64,000 bases of DNA from Magnetovibrio sp. PR-2 (GCF_036689815.1 NZ_JBAHUR010000002.1:310001-374000), one strand, 5' to 3'; positions 27,796-35,994 are shown, counted from the first letter of the stretch. Made by a program: numbers and translations. Notes: generated by a model from the letters alone, not told the origin.

Positions 27796-27837
27796 ATGAC
27801 GCATGACGGATGACGGATGACGGATGACGGATGACGC
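27796..27837. repeat. heptanucleotide tandem repeat (ATGACGS x6)
   Basis: Six consecutive 7-bp units ATGACGC/ATGACGG lie 59 bp upstream of the hemerythrin start, on its promoter side. The four inner units are identical (ATGACGG) and the two outer ones end in C. Not being a multiple of a helical turn, copy-number change would alter promoter spacing. No CRISPR-like spacers are present. Confidence 0.9.
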
Positions 27838-27951
27838 AAAAGTAATGCAACTGTTGAATAGTATTGCCATCAGGAAATTGTTTGCCGATTTCATCCCTAA
27901 GTCAATCAGAATAAAATGACATCCAAACCATAATAACCGGGTAAAGTTTAT

Positions 27952-28628
27952 TAGGGTCTGAACCCAATTCAAGTTATTGATTTTTTAGGCAAAACGTGAT
28001 TCGATGCTCCACAGGAGGAGCTATCTCATGCGCTTTGATTTATCTGATAAAGAGTGGGCGGTGATCCAACCGCATTTACCAAAGGCTGGTCGAGGACCCA
28101 AACGGGTTAATGACCGCCGTGTTTTGAACGGCATCTTTTACATTCTGCGCACGGGCGCACCTTGGCGCGATCTTCCAGACCGCTACGGCCCACGCACGAC
28201 GGTTTATAACCGCTACACCCGATGGGCACGACGTGGGATATGGAAATCAATCTTTGATGCGCTCGCCAGCCAAAACGAAGATAGCCTATTGTTTATCGAC
28301 AGCTCTATCGTGAAAGCCCACCGTGCAGCCAGTGGCGCAAAAGGGGGGAACTGGCGCAGGATATCGGCCGCTCACGCGGAGGCCGCACAAGTAAGGTTCA
28401 CGCTGCCGTTGATGAAAGCGGACGCCCGCGTTGCTTGATCATTACTGGTGGTCAGGTTCATGACAGAAAGGTGATGACGGACCTTTTGGATGACGCTGGG
28501 GAAGCCTCGCGGTCGTCGCCGACAAAGCTTACAACTCACATTCCATCCGACAACGTATTGCCGATCAAGGCGCGCTCGCAGTGATCCCAACGAAGTCAAA
28601 TGCACGACACCCAATCCCGCATGACAAG
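27952..28628 (+). mobile_element. IS5-family (IS427-like) element, truncated
   Basis: The left end with an IS427-style terminus (GGGTCTGAACCC near 27954) and most of the transposase frame remain. The right end is gone: sequence stops at 28628, where an IS3-family element begins, and the DNA beyond that element does not continue this IS. So the copy was cut by the later insertion and then lost its 3' part. Confidence 0.75.
28028..28628 (+). pseudogene. IS5-family (IS427 group) transposase, frameshifted and truncated
   Basis: The ATG at 28028 opens MRFDLSDKEWAVIQPHLPK, the IS427 group N terminus, with FIDSSIVKAHRAASGAKGG near residues 90-108. At the AAAAGGGGGG run near 28339-28348 the protein continues in the -1 frame (ELAQDIGRSRGGRTSKVHA), as in the programmed frameshift of this group. 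A second, unprogrammed shift near 28500 moves similarity (LAVVADKAYNSHSIRQ) to a third frame. The protein is then cut at 28628. It is not functional. Confidence 0.82.
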
Positions 28629-28649
28629 GGGTGGCAAGCCCCTAGTTCT

Positions 28650-29560
28650 CTAGACACTTGCGACCTTCCCTAAATGCCTTTTTTCGAACTCGACCGGTGA
28701 CAGCCCATTGTTGTTTCCATGTCTGCGTTTTGGGTTGTAGTACAGCTCGGTATAATTGAAGATTTCCGAGCGAGCCTCAGCCCTTGTTTTGTATATCTTT
28801 CGTTTGATGCGTTCCGTCTTCAACAGCGAGAAGAAGCTTTCGGCAACCGCGTTATCATGACAGTTACCTCGACGGCTCATGCTGGCTTCCAGATTGTGGT
28901 CTGCAAGGAACGTCCGCCAATCAGAACAGGTATATTGAATGCCCTGGTCAGAATGGATCAGAACTTTGTTGGTCGGTTTTCGCCGCCACAAGGCCATCAA
29001 TAAGGCATCGATGACCAGGTCGGCCCGAGGGTTGTTCTTCATGCTCCATCCGATGATCTGGCGAGAGAACAAGTCCAAGACAATCGTCAGATACAGCCAA
29101 CCTTCATGGGTGCGGATGTACGTAAAATCTGTGACCCAAGACTGGTTCGGTCCTTGGACCTGGAACTGGCGATCCAAAGTGTTTGGGGCAATATGACTAA
29201 CGCCGCCGCCTTTAAATCCTCTGTGGCGTTTATAGCCACGTTGGGAACGGATTTGTGCATCACGCATGATCCGATACACACGATTTTTGCCACACGTTTC
29301 ACCATGATCTTTCAGATCCTTGGGTGATGTTGCGATAGCCATAAGCACAGCCGCTTTCCAACCAAAACTGTTTGATTAAGCCAAGAAGCCTAATGCCCCT
29401 GGAAACGGTGTTTCCGAAGGCGCGCTAAGGCGTGTCTTCAAGGGTTCTTGGGCTTTGCGGGCATTTGAGCCAAGCATAAAAGCCGCTACGATGAACGCCG
29501 AGAACACGACACATGACCATCACTCGGTATTTATTGAGCCGGGACTTTATGAACGCGTAC
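28650..29560 (-). pseudogene. IS3-family transposase orfB (DDE integrase), frameshifted
   Basis: The frame with KYAFIKSRLNKYRVMVMC and RSGFYAWLK stops at 29425. Similarity resumes in another frame (LLGLIKQFWLESGCAYGYRNIT) and, after an extra C near 29330, in a third frame that is open from 29348 to 28650 and holds the rve core: WVTDFTYIRT, HSDQGIQY and CHDNAVAESFF with the D, D and E residues. At least two frame disruptions make it inactive. Confidence 0.85.
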
Positions 29561-29599
29561 TTTTGCGGGACTCGCTGGCAAAGAACGCGGCGGCCTCCT

Positions 29600-29884
29600 T
29601 TACGCCATAGCGCCTGAATTTGGGTGATATAATTCACCCAAAGAAAAGATGTCGCGCTCCTCAGTGACACGGCGGAGCTCCGACTTTAATCGACGAAGCT
29701 CGTCTTGCTGACCTGAAATAACTTGATGCTGAGAACCGGTATCGCCGTATTTACTGATCCAGTCACGCAGACTTTTGGGCGTAACGCCTAAGCGCTCGGA
29801 CACTTCACCAAGCTTATAGCCCCGATCGGTGACTTGTTTGACAGCTTCAATCTTAAATTCTTCCGTGTAACGTTTAGCACTCAT
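29600..29884 (-). pseudogene. IS3-family orfA with 44-bp insertion
   Basis: The ATG at 29884 starts MSAKRYTEEFKIEAVKQV, the orfA HTH protein. Homology runs to EERDI near residue 81, then 44 extra bases (about 29601-29646) interrupt it. Ancestral sequence resumes as KEAAAFFASESRK in another frame. The inserted piece includes a perfect inverted repeat TTTGGGTGA/TCACCCAAA. As it stands the frame ends after 94 residues. Confidence 0.75.
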
Positions 29885-30059
29885 TTCAAACACCTTTCTG
29901 TTGCGTAATTGGTACGCTAAAAAGTGTCTAGGGTACTAGGGGCTTGCCACCCTTGTTAGTCAAGAATCCTACTTAAACAACCTACCAGAGATAGACGTTA
30001 GTATTCCACCTGCAATAGGCAGAAGCATACGGAACCCCAAATGGAACCCCAAACAAAAC

Positions 30060-30089
30060 AACGCCCCAGCGATATATCGCTAGGGCGTT
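30060..30089 (-). terminator. tRNA-Lys terminator
   Basis: A hairpin with arms AACGCCC and GGGCGTT plus an inner AGCGAT/ATCGCT stem, followed on the minus strand by a U-rich tract. It lies 9 bp beyond the CCA end of the tRNA remnant and is the native terminator left at the chromosomal side of the island junction. Confidence 0.85.
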
Positions 30090-30097
30090 GATATATA

Positions 30098-30143
30098 TGG
30101 TACGCGCTGTAGGATTCGAACCTACGACCTACTGATTAAAAGT
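30098..30143 (-). tRNA. 3' remnant of tRNA-Lys(UUU), island attachment site
   Basis: On the minus strand this reads from the anticodon loop CTTTTAA through the variable loop, the T arm GTAGGTTCGAATCCTAC and the acceptor 3' strand to encoded CCA at 30098. The bases before the anticodon do not pair with TCAGT, and no D arm or acceptor 5' strand exists, so only the 3' half of the gene is present. An integrase gene starts 175 bp away, pointing inward. This is the classical footprint of a tRNA-targeting tyrosine recombinase: att identity covers about 45 bp. The full tRNA should lie at the other end of the element. Confidence 0.85.
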
Positions 30144-30317
30144 CGTTACCCCAGCATTTTGACCATAATAATTTCAATGACTTACAAACCCATGCGCTAC
30201 TGATTTTTGCATTATGATTTTTTCTAAGTTATTGTTTTATAGCGTCTGTACAAAACATTTTAGCACACATGATCGTTTTGCACACTTTTTTGCACAGTCG
30301 TGTTTTTGGAGGATTGG

Positions 30318-31754
30318 ATGACGGATAGCACATACAAAATTACGAACGGTTGCTCTGTGACACAGCGATCCGGGTCGTCGCTGTGGATGTCCTATATTAA
30401 TGTCGACGGTAAGCCGCTTCGCAAATCCACTGGCACCGCAAATTTGGCAGAGGCCATCAAGATCGCAGAGGAGCGATATAAAGACGCAAAGGATCGTGTG
30501 CGTCGTGGCCAGTCCGTTTCCGTGCCAACATTCGCGGCGGCGGCGGCTGAGCGGCGTGACATCCGAATCGCAGAAATTGATAAAAATAAGCGGCGTGGCA
30601 AGTTGACCAAAAATCGCGCAACGAACAAACGCGGCGAACTCAATCGCTCGATCACTTACCTCACAAATTTTGTCGAAGATCAGATCGGTGCGCATACGAC
30701 GATTGACCACATTGGGCGAGTGGATTGGGATGCATATCCGGAATGGCGGCAGGACCTTCGGGATCAGGAAATCGAATTCCGAGAGGCGGCGTTTGCGAAG
30801 CGGCGTGATGACCTGACTTATAAATGGGAAACATCATCCAAGATCAGAAAATGGTATAAGAATCTAGAAGCCTATCTGGATAAAAAATTGGAAAGCACGA
30901 CAGGTGGCCTTGGCCCCCTCAAGCTAGAGGTGCGGCCAACAACTTTTCGCGTCGAATATGCCATCCTGAGGGACCTGATGAAATGGTGTCGCAAGAAGAA
31001 ATGGCTAACGAAGGCAGATGAGCCAGAGCTCCCGGAAATCACAAACATTATTAAGCCGCGATACAGTTTCACGCCTGACGAAATGAGCAAGCTTTGGGCC
31101 GTGGCACAAGAGCGTTACTGCGCCACACGCAGGCAGATTAAACAGCGTTTTGGAAAAGACGCTTACCAAGAAATCCTGTCTAAAGATAAAGAGGCTGTCA
31201 GCCGCAAGCGTATTTTGTGGGCGACCATCTTGCTTTCGGCGACTGGTATGCGCCCAAAGTCTCTATGTGAAATCCGTCGTCATGATGTGATCGAAAATCC
31301 GTCTGGCTCAGGTGCGCGCAAGCCCCTGCGTCCGGATGGCGGAGAAGGAAAGCGGTCGGATGGAAGCACCTACCCTTTTTATGCATTGCAGGTGACTACA
31401 TATAAAGGTGGGCAGGTTTTGACGCGACCTGTCGTGCCGGAAAGCTGGGCTTTGGAAGCAATCGACACAATGATCTCTGACCTAAAGCCAGATGACTTTA
31501 TTATCGGCGGTACAAGCGCCTCACTCGGCAAGGGAATCAAAAAGGTGATTCGTGAAACCGGGCTTGAGCATGGTATCAGCGGCGAAATCCGCACCATGTA
31601 CTCTCTTCGTCACGGCTACATCAACAAGCAACTGCGTGCAGGTGTGGCCCCTGTTGTCGTCGCGAAAAATGTCCTTTCATCGCTGGAAATGATCGAAAAA
31701 TATTATTCCGAAATCGGGGCTCTCAACTTCTTCGACCAACTCTCCGGGCACTAA
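30318..31754 (+). CDS. tyrosine-type site-specific integrase
   Basis: A 478-residue phage-type integrase that would have inserted the island at the tRNA-Lys gene. The N-terminal 200 residues are an arm-binding/SAM-like region. The catalytic domain shows the first Arg in SATGMRPKSLCEIRR, SLRHGY with the second Arg and following His (the usual first His of HxxR is Tyr here), and the nucleophile Tyr in IEKYYSEIG near the C terminus. I use the ATG at 30318 (GGAGGA upstream); a GTG at 30300 is possible. Its position next to att is typical. Confidence 0.9.
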   Translation: MTDSTYKITNGCSVTQRSGSSLWMSYINVDGKPLRKSTGTANLAEAIKIAEERYKDAKDRVRRGQSVSVPTFAAAAAERRDIRIAEIDKNKRRGKLTKNRATNKRGELNRSITYLTNFVEDQIGAHTTIDHIGRVDWDAYPEWRQDLRDQEIEFREAAFAKRRDDLTYKWETSSKIRKWYKNLEAYLDKKLESTTGGLGPLKLEVRPTTFRVEYAILRDLMKWCRKKKWLTKADEPELPEITNIIKPRYSFTPDEMSKLWAVAQERYCATRRQIKQRFGKDAYQEILSKDKEAVSRKRILWATILLSATGMRPKSLCEIRRHDVIENPSGSGARKPLRPDGGEGKRSDGSTYPFYALQVTTYKGGQVLTRPVVPESWALEAIDTMISDLKPDDFIIGGTSASLGKGIKKVIRETGLEHGISGEIRTMYSLRHGYINKQLRAGVAPVVVAKNVLSSLEMIEKYYSEIGALNFFDQLSGH

Positions 31755-31760
31755 AACAAC

Positions 31761-31834
31761 AATATACACAAATAGTGCACATTTAGGGTTGACGCTGTAA
31801 CTCGTCACATGCATAATATACACTATATGCACAT
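31761..31834 (+). promoter_or_regulatory. promoter and direct-repeat operator of the six-gene cassette
   Basis: TTGACG (31789-31794) and CATAAT (31812-31817) are separated by exactly 17 bp. Two similar 20-22-bp direct repeats, AATATACAC(N)xTGCACAT, lie at 31761-31782 and 31815-31834, flanking and overlapping the promoter. That layout suggests repression by a protein binding both repeats. The first gene downstream begins at 31850. No obvious regulator is encoded nearby unless the first gene product serves. Confidence 0.7.
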
Positions 31835-31849
31835 ACGGAGTTGCACGCC

Positions 31850-32107
31850 ATGACCCTATCTCCAAAAACCATACGTCAGCAAAAAAGCCGCAGCGAGCGC
31901 GCGCGAAAAGGCATACCAAATGCCGGTCAAGTGCTGCGTGCTGTGGGATACGCAGCGGCACTTGCAAGCGACGAAGTCGTAATCCAGACCGCCGTCGAAA
32001 TGTTGACAAATAAGGGATTCGATGAAGCCAAGACCAGAAAAGAGGTTCCGGCGTTCATCGCAAGGAGACAAGATCATGACACACCAACTCAACGAAACAC
32101 AATTTGA
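31850..32107 (+). CDS. small hypothetical protein, first gene of island cassette
   Basis: An 85-residue basic protein with a CGGAG site 9 bp before the ATG at 31850. The N terminus is Lys/Arg/Ser rich (KTIRQQKSRSERARKG) and the rest is predicted helical; KTRKEVPAFIARRQ ends the fold. I do not recognise the family. Its basic start and first position behind the repeat-flanked promoter make autoregulation possible. Its end overlaps the next gene by 32 bp. Confidence 0.6.
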   Translation: MTLSPKTIRQQKSRSERARKGIPNAGQVLRAVGYAAALASDEVVIQTAVEMLTNKGFDEAKTRKEVPAFIARRQDHDTPTQRNTI

Positions 32108-32534
32108 AACCCTCCAAAGCGACCTCATCCGCGCCCGCAACACAGGTAAGGTTGCCTGCGAAAACATCGTGCGGGAAGCTTTGTTGATGCCGGAATATAC
32201 GATCGCGCACCAAATTGCTCTCGACATCGAAGAATATGTCATCGAGCACGCCGCAGCCCGCGCAGTACGCAAGTTTTTCGCTGCTAAACAGCAAACCGAC
32301 GGCCGCTCTATCGACGAAATTATTGCCGATTCAAAGGCCATTTCCAAACAATACAAGCGTGACCGCGTGCGTTGGGCTTTGGAAGATGCAACCCGGGTAT
32401 CTCTGATCACTGGTTATCGCGTTGGTCAAGGTGCCGTGCTGTTAGGTGCGCTGGCTTTGGCCCCTGTCGCCATCCTCGGCTCCACTTTCGGCTGGGGTCA
32501 CAGCAGCATGTTGGGCCCGGGCGGCCGCCGTTAA
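32076..32534 (+). CDS. hypothetical helical protein with hydrophobic C-terminal segment
   Basis: A 152-residue protein with an AAGGAGA site 7 bp before the ATG at 32076. Residues 1-110 are charged and helical; residues about 116-140 are a Gly/Ala/Leu/Val-rich segment (GQGAVLLGALALAPVAILG) that could be one membrane helix, then a Gly-rich end. No family is recognised. Overlap with the genes around it places it firmly in the cassette. Confidence 0.6.
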   Translation: MTHQLNETQFETLQSDLIRARNTGKVACENIVREALLMPEYTIAHQIALDIEEYVIEHAAARAVRKFFAAKQQTDGRSIDEIIADSKAISKQYKRDRVRWALEDATRVSLITGYRVGQGAVLLGALALAPVAILGSTFGWGHSSMLGPGGRR

Positions 32535-32547
32535 GGGAGATTTGCAA

Positions 32548-32940
32548 ATGGCTATCTTAAAATTTGAGGTCGGCACGGTGATGCGTAATATCATCTCCCA
32601 CGTCGACGCAAAACCCGCCAGCCGGCTCGTCCTTGTAAAAAATCACGGTATCTACATTACACCTGTCGGCGCGGGTCCGGACAAGGTCATCTACGCCGAG
32701 GGCTGCGATCCAAACGTCGAATGCGAAACGTTGCGACTTGATGTCTATGACCGCTGTGCTGCGTTCGTTGGCGGCGATGATTTTGCAAATGACATCCCGC
32801 TCGAGTGGCTCCGAATGGCGGTTGATTTTTCGTGGAGATGGCTACAGGTCCGTGTTGATGACAACAAATTCGTCATGATTAACGGCACAGGCTCTTCAAT
32901 GCCAAAAATTTTCTGTGGAGGGCGCGATGATGACAAATAA
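32548..32940 (+). CDS. DUF3085-like protein
   Basis: A 130-residue protein starting at the ATG at 32548 behind AAGGGAGA. The pattern LVLVKNHGIYITPVG followed by VIYAEGCDPNVEC resembles the plasmid- and island-borne DUF3085 family, of unknown function; this assignment is from memory of the motif. No signal peptide or membrane segment is seen. Its stop overlaps the start of the first phosphoesterase gene (ATGATGACAAATAA). Confidence 0.5.
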   Translation: MAILKFEVGTVMRNIISHVDAKPASRLVLVKNHGIYITPVGAGPDKVIYAEGCDPNVECETLRLDVYDRCAAFVGGDDFANDIPLEWLRMAVDFSWRWLQVRVDDNKFVMINGTGSSMPKIFCGGRDDDK

Positions 32941-33754
32941 CCCGATCAAAGTTTTTGTGGCGTCCGATCTGCACCTCGAGTTTGAGTTTGTCGCCCCGCC
33001 GACGGGCCCGGAGCTTGGTTTCGCACCAGGCGAGGTGGACCTGATTTTACTGTCAGGTGACATCTGGACAGGTGCGAAAACGGCGCCGTGGATTTGCAAG
33101 CTTGCCGAAAAGCAAAACACACCCGTCTGTTGGATCGCCGGAAACCATGAATTTTATGGCCAAAAGATCGAAAAGACGCTGAAGGGCTTCCGAGAAACCT
33201 GTGCAAATCACCCGCTTGCATACTTTTTGGAATCGGAATCCGTCACGCTTGAAATCCATGGTCGTCCCGTCCGCGTTATTGGCTGCACCCTGTGGACCGA
33301 TTTCGATCTGAACGGTCAACCCAAAAATGCAAAAGAAATGGCGTCTTATGGGCTAAGCGATTACCGCAAAATCACAGAGGATGCCCGGGCTGCAGCAGGC
33401 ATTTACACGCGATTTAAGCCAGAACATGCCCAACGGCGCCATTTTGTTTCGCGGATGTGGCTGCAGGATGAACTTTCGGCGCCGTTTTCAGGTGTGACGA
33501 TTGTAATGACGCACCATGCGCCGCATCCAAACAGTGTGTCCGGAACATATAAAAAGGACGAATTGACACCCGCGTATGCATCTGATCTGACAGAAATGTT
33601 GACAGAGCACGATGTCGATTTATGGACGCACGGGCACGTCCACGAAAGCTTTGACTATGAGATCGGCGGTACGCGGATCGTCTCCAATACGTACGGATAT
33701 TTTGCGGAAGATATCAACCCACGTTTTGACAACGGCAAAATTGTGGAGGTGTGA
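32927..33754 (+). CDS. calcineurin-like metallophosphoesterase
   Basis: A 275-residue cytoplasmic enzyme of the calcineurin-like superfamily. All metal-binding motifs are present in order: SDLHLEF (D14, H16), LLSGDIWTG, AGNHEFYG, MTHHAPH and THGHVHE. Related enzymes hydrolyse phosphodiesters of nucleotides or nucleic acids; the substrate here is unknown. GGAGGG precedes the ATG at 32927. It overlaps the DUF3085-like gene by 14 bp and is 1 bp before the exonuclease-like gene, so translation is coupled. Confidence 0.85.
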   Translation: MMTNNPIKVFVASDLHLEFEFVAPPTGPELGFAPGEVDLILLSGDIWTGAKTAPWICKLAEKQNTPVCWIAGNHEFYGQKIEKTLKGFRETCANHPLAYFLESESVTLEIHGRPVRVIGCTLWTDFDLNGQPKNAKEMASYGLSDYRKITEDARAAAGIYTRFKPEHAQRRHFVSRMWLQDELSAPFSGVTIVMTHHAPHPNSVSGTYKKDELTPAYASDLTEMLTEHDVDLWTHGHVHESFDYEIGGTRIVSNTYGYFAEDINPRFDNGKIVEV

Positions 33755-33755
33755 G

Positions 33756-34283
33756 ATGAATCCAAACCTGTTTTTTATCGATTTTGAGGCATCATCTTTT
33801 GATGGTTATCCAATCGAAGTTGGTATTGCAAAGCTCCACCCTATGGGAACAATCATGCATGAAGCCTATTGGATTAGACCCACAGGCGAGTGGATGCTGA
33901 AACATGAGTGGGATCCTGTCGCAACAAAAGAGCACGGGCTCAATCTTAATATAATCATGGATCACAGCCAAAATCCTGATTGGGTTTGTAAAGGCCTCAA
34001 CAACCATTTTGATGACAACGTCGTTTTTTGCAGATCTCTGAAGCATGACGGACGTTGGCTATCTATGCTGTATAAAGCGGCTGGTATGGAGTGTCCATTC
34101 AAGATTGTTGAATACCAACACTTGCTAGATAAGTTTGGTGTTAATGCTTATGAGCACACAAAAATCATTAACGTGGCCGTTGATTTCCTCACAGAAAATG
34201 GTGAAGAAGTTGGAAATCGGTATAGACCATCTGCGATCATGATGGCGGCAGAAGTCAAGTTCGCAAGGAAGTGGATGGCATGA
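33756..34283 (+). CDS. DEDD-family 3'-5' exonuclease-like protein
   Basis: A 175-residue protein. The N terminus FIDFEASSFDGYPIEVGIA gives the Exo I motif D-x-E (D9, E11) of DnaQ/RNase H-like exonucleases. A central LKHDGRWLSML fits Exo II. The Exo III region is YEHTKIINVAVD, which departs from the usual HxALxDA, so activity is uncertain. GGAGGTGTGAG precedes the ATG at 33756. It lies between two phosphoesterase genes, overlapping the second by 4 bp (ATGA), and is more AT-rich than they are. Confidence 0.7.
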   Translation: MNPNLFFIDFEASSFDGYPIEVGIAKLHPMGTIMHEAYWIRPTGEWMLKHEWDPVATKEHGLNLNIIMDHSQNPDWVCKGLNNHFDDNVVFCRSLKHDGRWLSMLYKAAGMECPFKIVEYQHLLDKFGVNAYEHTKIINVAVDFLTENGEEVGNRYRPSAIMMAAEVKFARKWMA

Positions 34284-35113
34284 GTAACATTCTTTTCTGC
34301 GGCGATCCGCACGGCAGCTTCAAACCGATCCATTACGCAGCAACTGGTTCCGATGCACAGGCAATCGTTTTGTTGGGTGACATGGACCTCGAGCGACCGA
34401 TTGATGTCGAGTTTGCTGAGGAACTGGATCGCGGTGTACGCGTCTTGTACATCCCTGGAAATCACGATTACGACCGAGATCTCTGGTTTAACAATTTGTT
34501 CGATTCCGAACGCTGTGAGAACCTTCACGCCCGCGTTATTGAGGTGTGCGGCATCCGTCTTGCAGGCTTGGGGGGCAACTTTCAGTCGACAATTTGGCAC
34601 CCTCACGACGGGCCCGGAGAGCCAAAATATGAGACACGGGAAAGCTTTATGAGGACGCTGAAACCGCAGGCTCGTTGGAAGAAAGGGCTACCGCGAAAAC
34701 GCCGCGGTGCGATCTGGCTGGAAGATATTGAAGCGCTGGCAGAGATGGAAGCTGACGTACTCGTCACGCATGAAGCCCCATCCTGTCACATGCATGGACA
34801 CACCGTTTTTGACGATCTCGCTCGGGACCTAGCTGCGGGCACAATCGTTCACGGGCATCACCACTACACCTATGAGGACGCCGTCGGAGGCATCCGGGTC
34901 ATCGGCTTGGATAGAGACAATAGCTGGGTCTTTGATTGGGGGTGTCAAATAGCACCCGTTAGGTACGCACGAAAAAACAGGGGTGTTTTCTGTCTACTGG
35001 TTGGCAACGCGGAAGCCCAAGATTATAGCTCCAACGTTTGGCTTAATGAACCGTGCATTGAGCACACGCTTGTCTCGGGATATTATGACTTTTCATTGTC
35101 ACTCTATATCTAG
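34280..35113 (+). CDS. second calcineurin-like metallophosphoesterase
   Basis: A 277-residue protein with the superfamily motifs CGDPHGSF (D9, H11), LLGDMDL (D34), PGNHDYDRD (N61, H62), VTHEAPS and VHGHHHYTY. Only a low level of similarity to the first phosphoesterase is visible, so this is not a recent duplication. The C-terminal 50 residues have no counterpart in it. The ATG at 34280 overlaps the upstream stop by 4 bp. It is the last gene of the cassette. Confidence 0.85.
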   Translation: MSNILFCGDPHGSFKPIHYAATGSDAQAIVLLGDMDLERPIDVEFAEELDRGVRVLYIPGNHDYDRDLWFNNLFDSERCENLHARVIEVCGIRLAGLGGNFQSTIWHPHDGPGEPKYETRESFMRTLKPQARWKKGLPRKRRGAIWLEDIEALAEMEADVLVTHEAPSCHMHGHTVFDDLARDLAAGTIVHGHHHYTYEDAVGGIRVIGLDRDNSWVFDWGCQIAPVRYARKNRGVFCLLVGNAEAQDYSSNVWLNEPCIEHTLVSGYYDFSLSLYI

Positions 35114-35427
35114 GTGATGCAGCACCGCAATTTGAGAAGCTAGAACCAGAACAAATTTATAGCTCCGATCAAATAAACAGCAGAACACCAGGTTCTTCTT
35201 GGTTAGGCGATGAATCCACAATTAAAACTAACAAATAAAATTTCATCTTGTCTGACCTGCCTTAGTCGCAGACAAGTCCGGCGACTGGTCGTGTCAATGC
35301 TGCGTCCTAGCACATGTTCAGGTTGGCACCCAAGCATAAATGGTCTCACTGAACTCCACTGAGTATACAGATTATTTGGATTGCTACGAGTTGATCAGTT
35401 CTGCGTATTTAGATTGTGTTGTGCCAC
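35114..35427. other. non-coding gap between cassette and moaB
   Basis: The 314 bp between two convergent genes contain no open frame with a ribosome site, no clear hairpin with a U tract and no repeat that I can identify. It separates the integrase-proximal cassette from the respiratory module. Confidence 0.6.
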
Positions 35428-35964
35428 CTAATCCAAATGTTCTCTCAATCGCGGCATAAGCTCGACCATATTGCATGGACGTGTACGAGCATCAAATTGG
35501 TGGACAAGGATATCGTCCCATGCGTCTTTGCAAGCGCCTGTTGACCCAGGCAGAGCGAACAAGTATGTGCCATTGGCAAGCCCGGCCATTGCACGGGACT
35601 GAATGGTGGAGGTTTTGATTTTTTGGAAACTGATCCAGCGGAACATTTCGCCAAATCCAGGAATTTCCTTTTCGCAAACCCTCTCAAATGCTTCTGGGGT
35701 CACATCACGTCCCGTCAATCCTGTTCCACCAGTGCTCACAACTACATCGATGTTTTCATCTTCTATCCAACCGTTGAGCAACACCTCGATATCTCCCACA
35801 TCATCCTTGATGATGTTTCGTGCAGCTAAGACATGCCCCGCATCTTCAATCCGTTTGACGAGCACATCCCCTGACTTATCCGTATCTAATGTGCGCGTGT
35901 CAGAAACCGTGGCTACGGCAATCCGGACAGGAATAAAGCTACGCTCTCCATCGATATGCGACAT
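35428..35964 (-). CDS. moaB: molybdenum cofactor biosynthesis protein B
   Basis: A 178-residue MoaB/MogA-fold protein of molybdopterin adenylylation. The signature STGGTGLTGRDVTPEA near residues 77-92 and LPGSTGA near 139 are diagnostic. The ATG at 35964 has GAGG seven bases upstream; another ATG four codons earlier is possible. It is the last gene of the molybdoenzyme operon, 30 bp after the phosphatase-like gene, so cofactor synthesis is coexpressed with its user. Confidence 0.92.
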   Translation of the reverse strand: MSHIDGERSFIPVRIAVATVSDTRTLDTDKSGDVLVKRIEDAGHVLAARNIIKDDVGDIEVLLNGWIEDENIDVVVSTGGTGLTGRDVTPEAFERVCEKEIPGFGEMFRWISFQKIKTSTIQSRAMAGLANGTYLFALPGSTGACKDAWDDILVHQFDARTRPCNMVELMPRLREHLD

Positions 35965-35994
35965 ATAAAACCTCATATGTTTGAAAGTTGATGT

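Larger units (their letters stand above)
28629..29952 (-). mobile_element. IS3-family element, decayed
   Basis: A 1324-bp element with about 31-bp terminal inverted repeats: each end reads GGGTGGCAAGCCCCTAGT inward from 28629 and 29952, followed by CTAGACACTT. It carries orfA and orfB on the minus strand, both damaged. No direct target repeat flanks it (AAG on the left, TTG on the right), consistent with a deletion after insertion into the IS5-family copy. Confidence 0.88.

Noticed and set aside
27796-27837. Possible CRISPR array from repeated ATGACGG units
   Set aside because: Units are contiguous 7-mers without spacers and no cas genes are nearby; it is a simple tandem repeat.
30060-35113. 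Prophage
   Set aside because: Apart from the integrase there are no terminase, capsid, tail or lysis genes; the island reading fits better.
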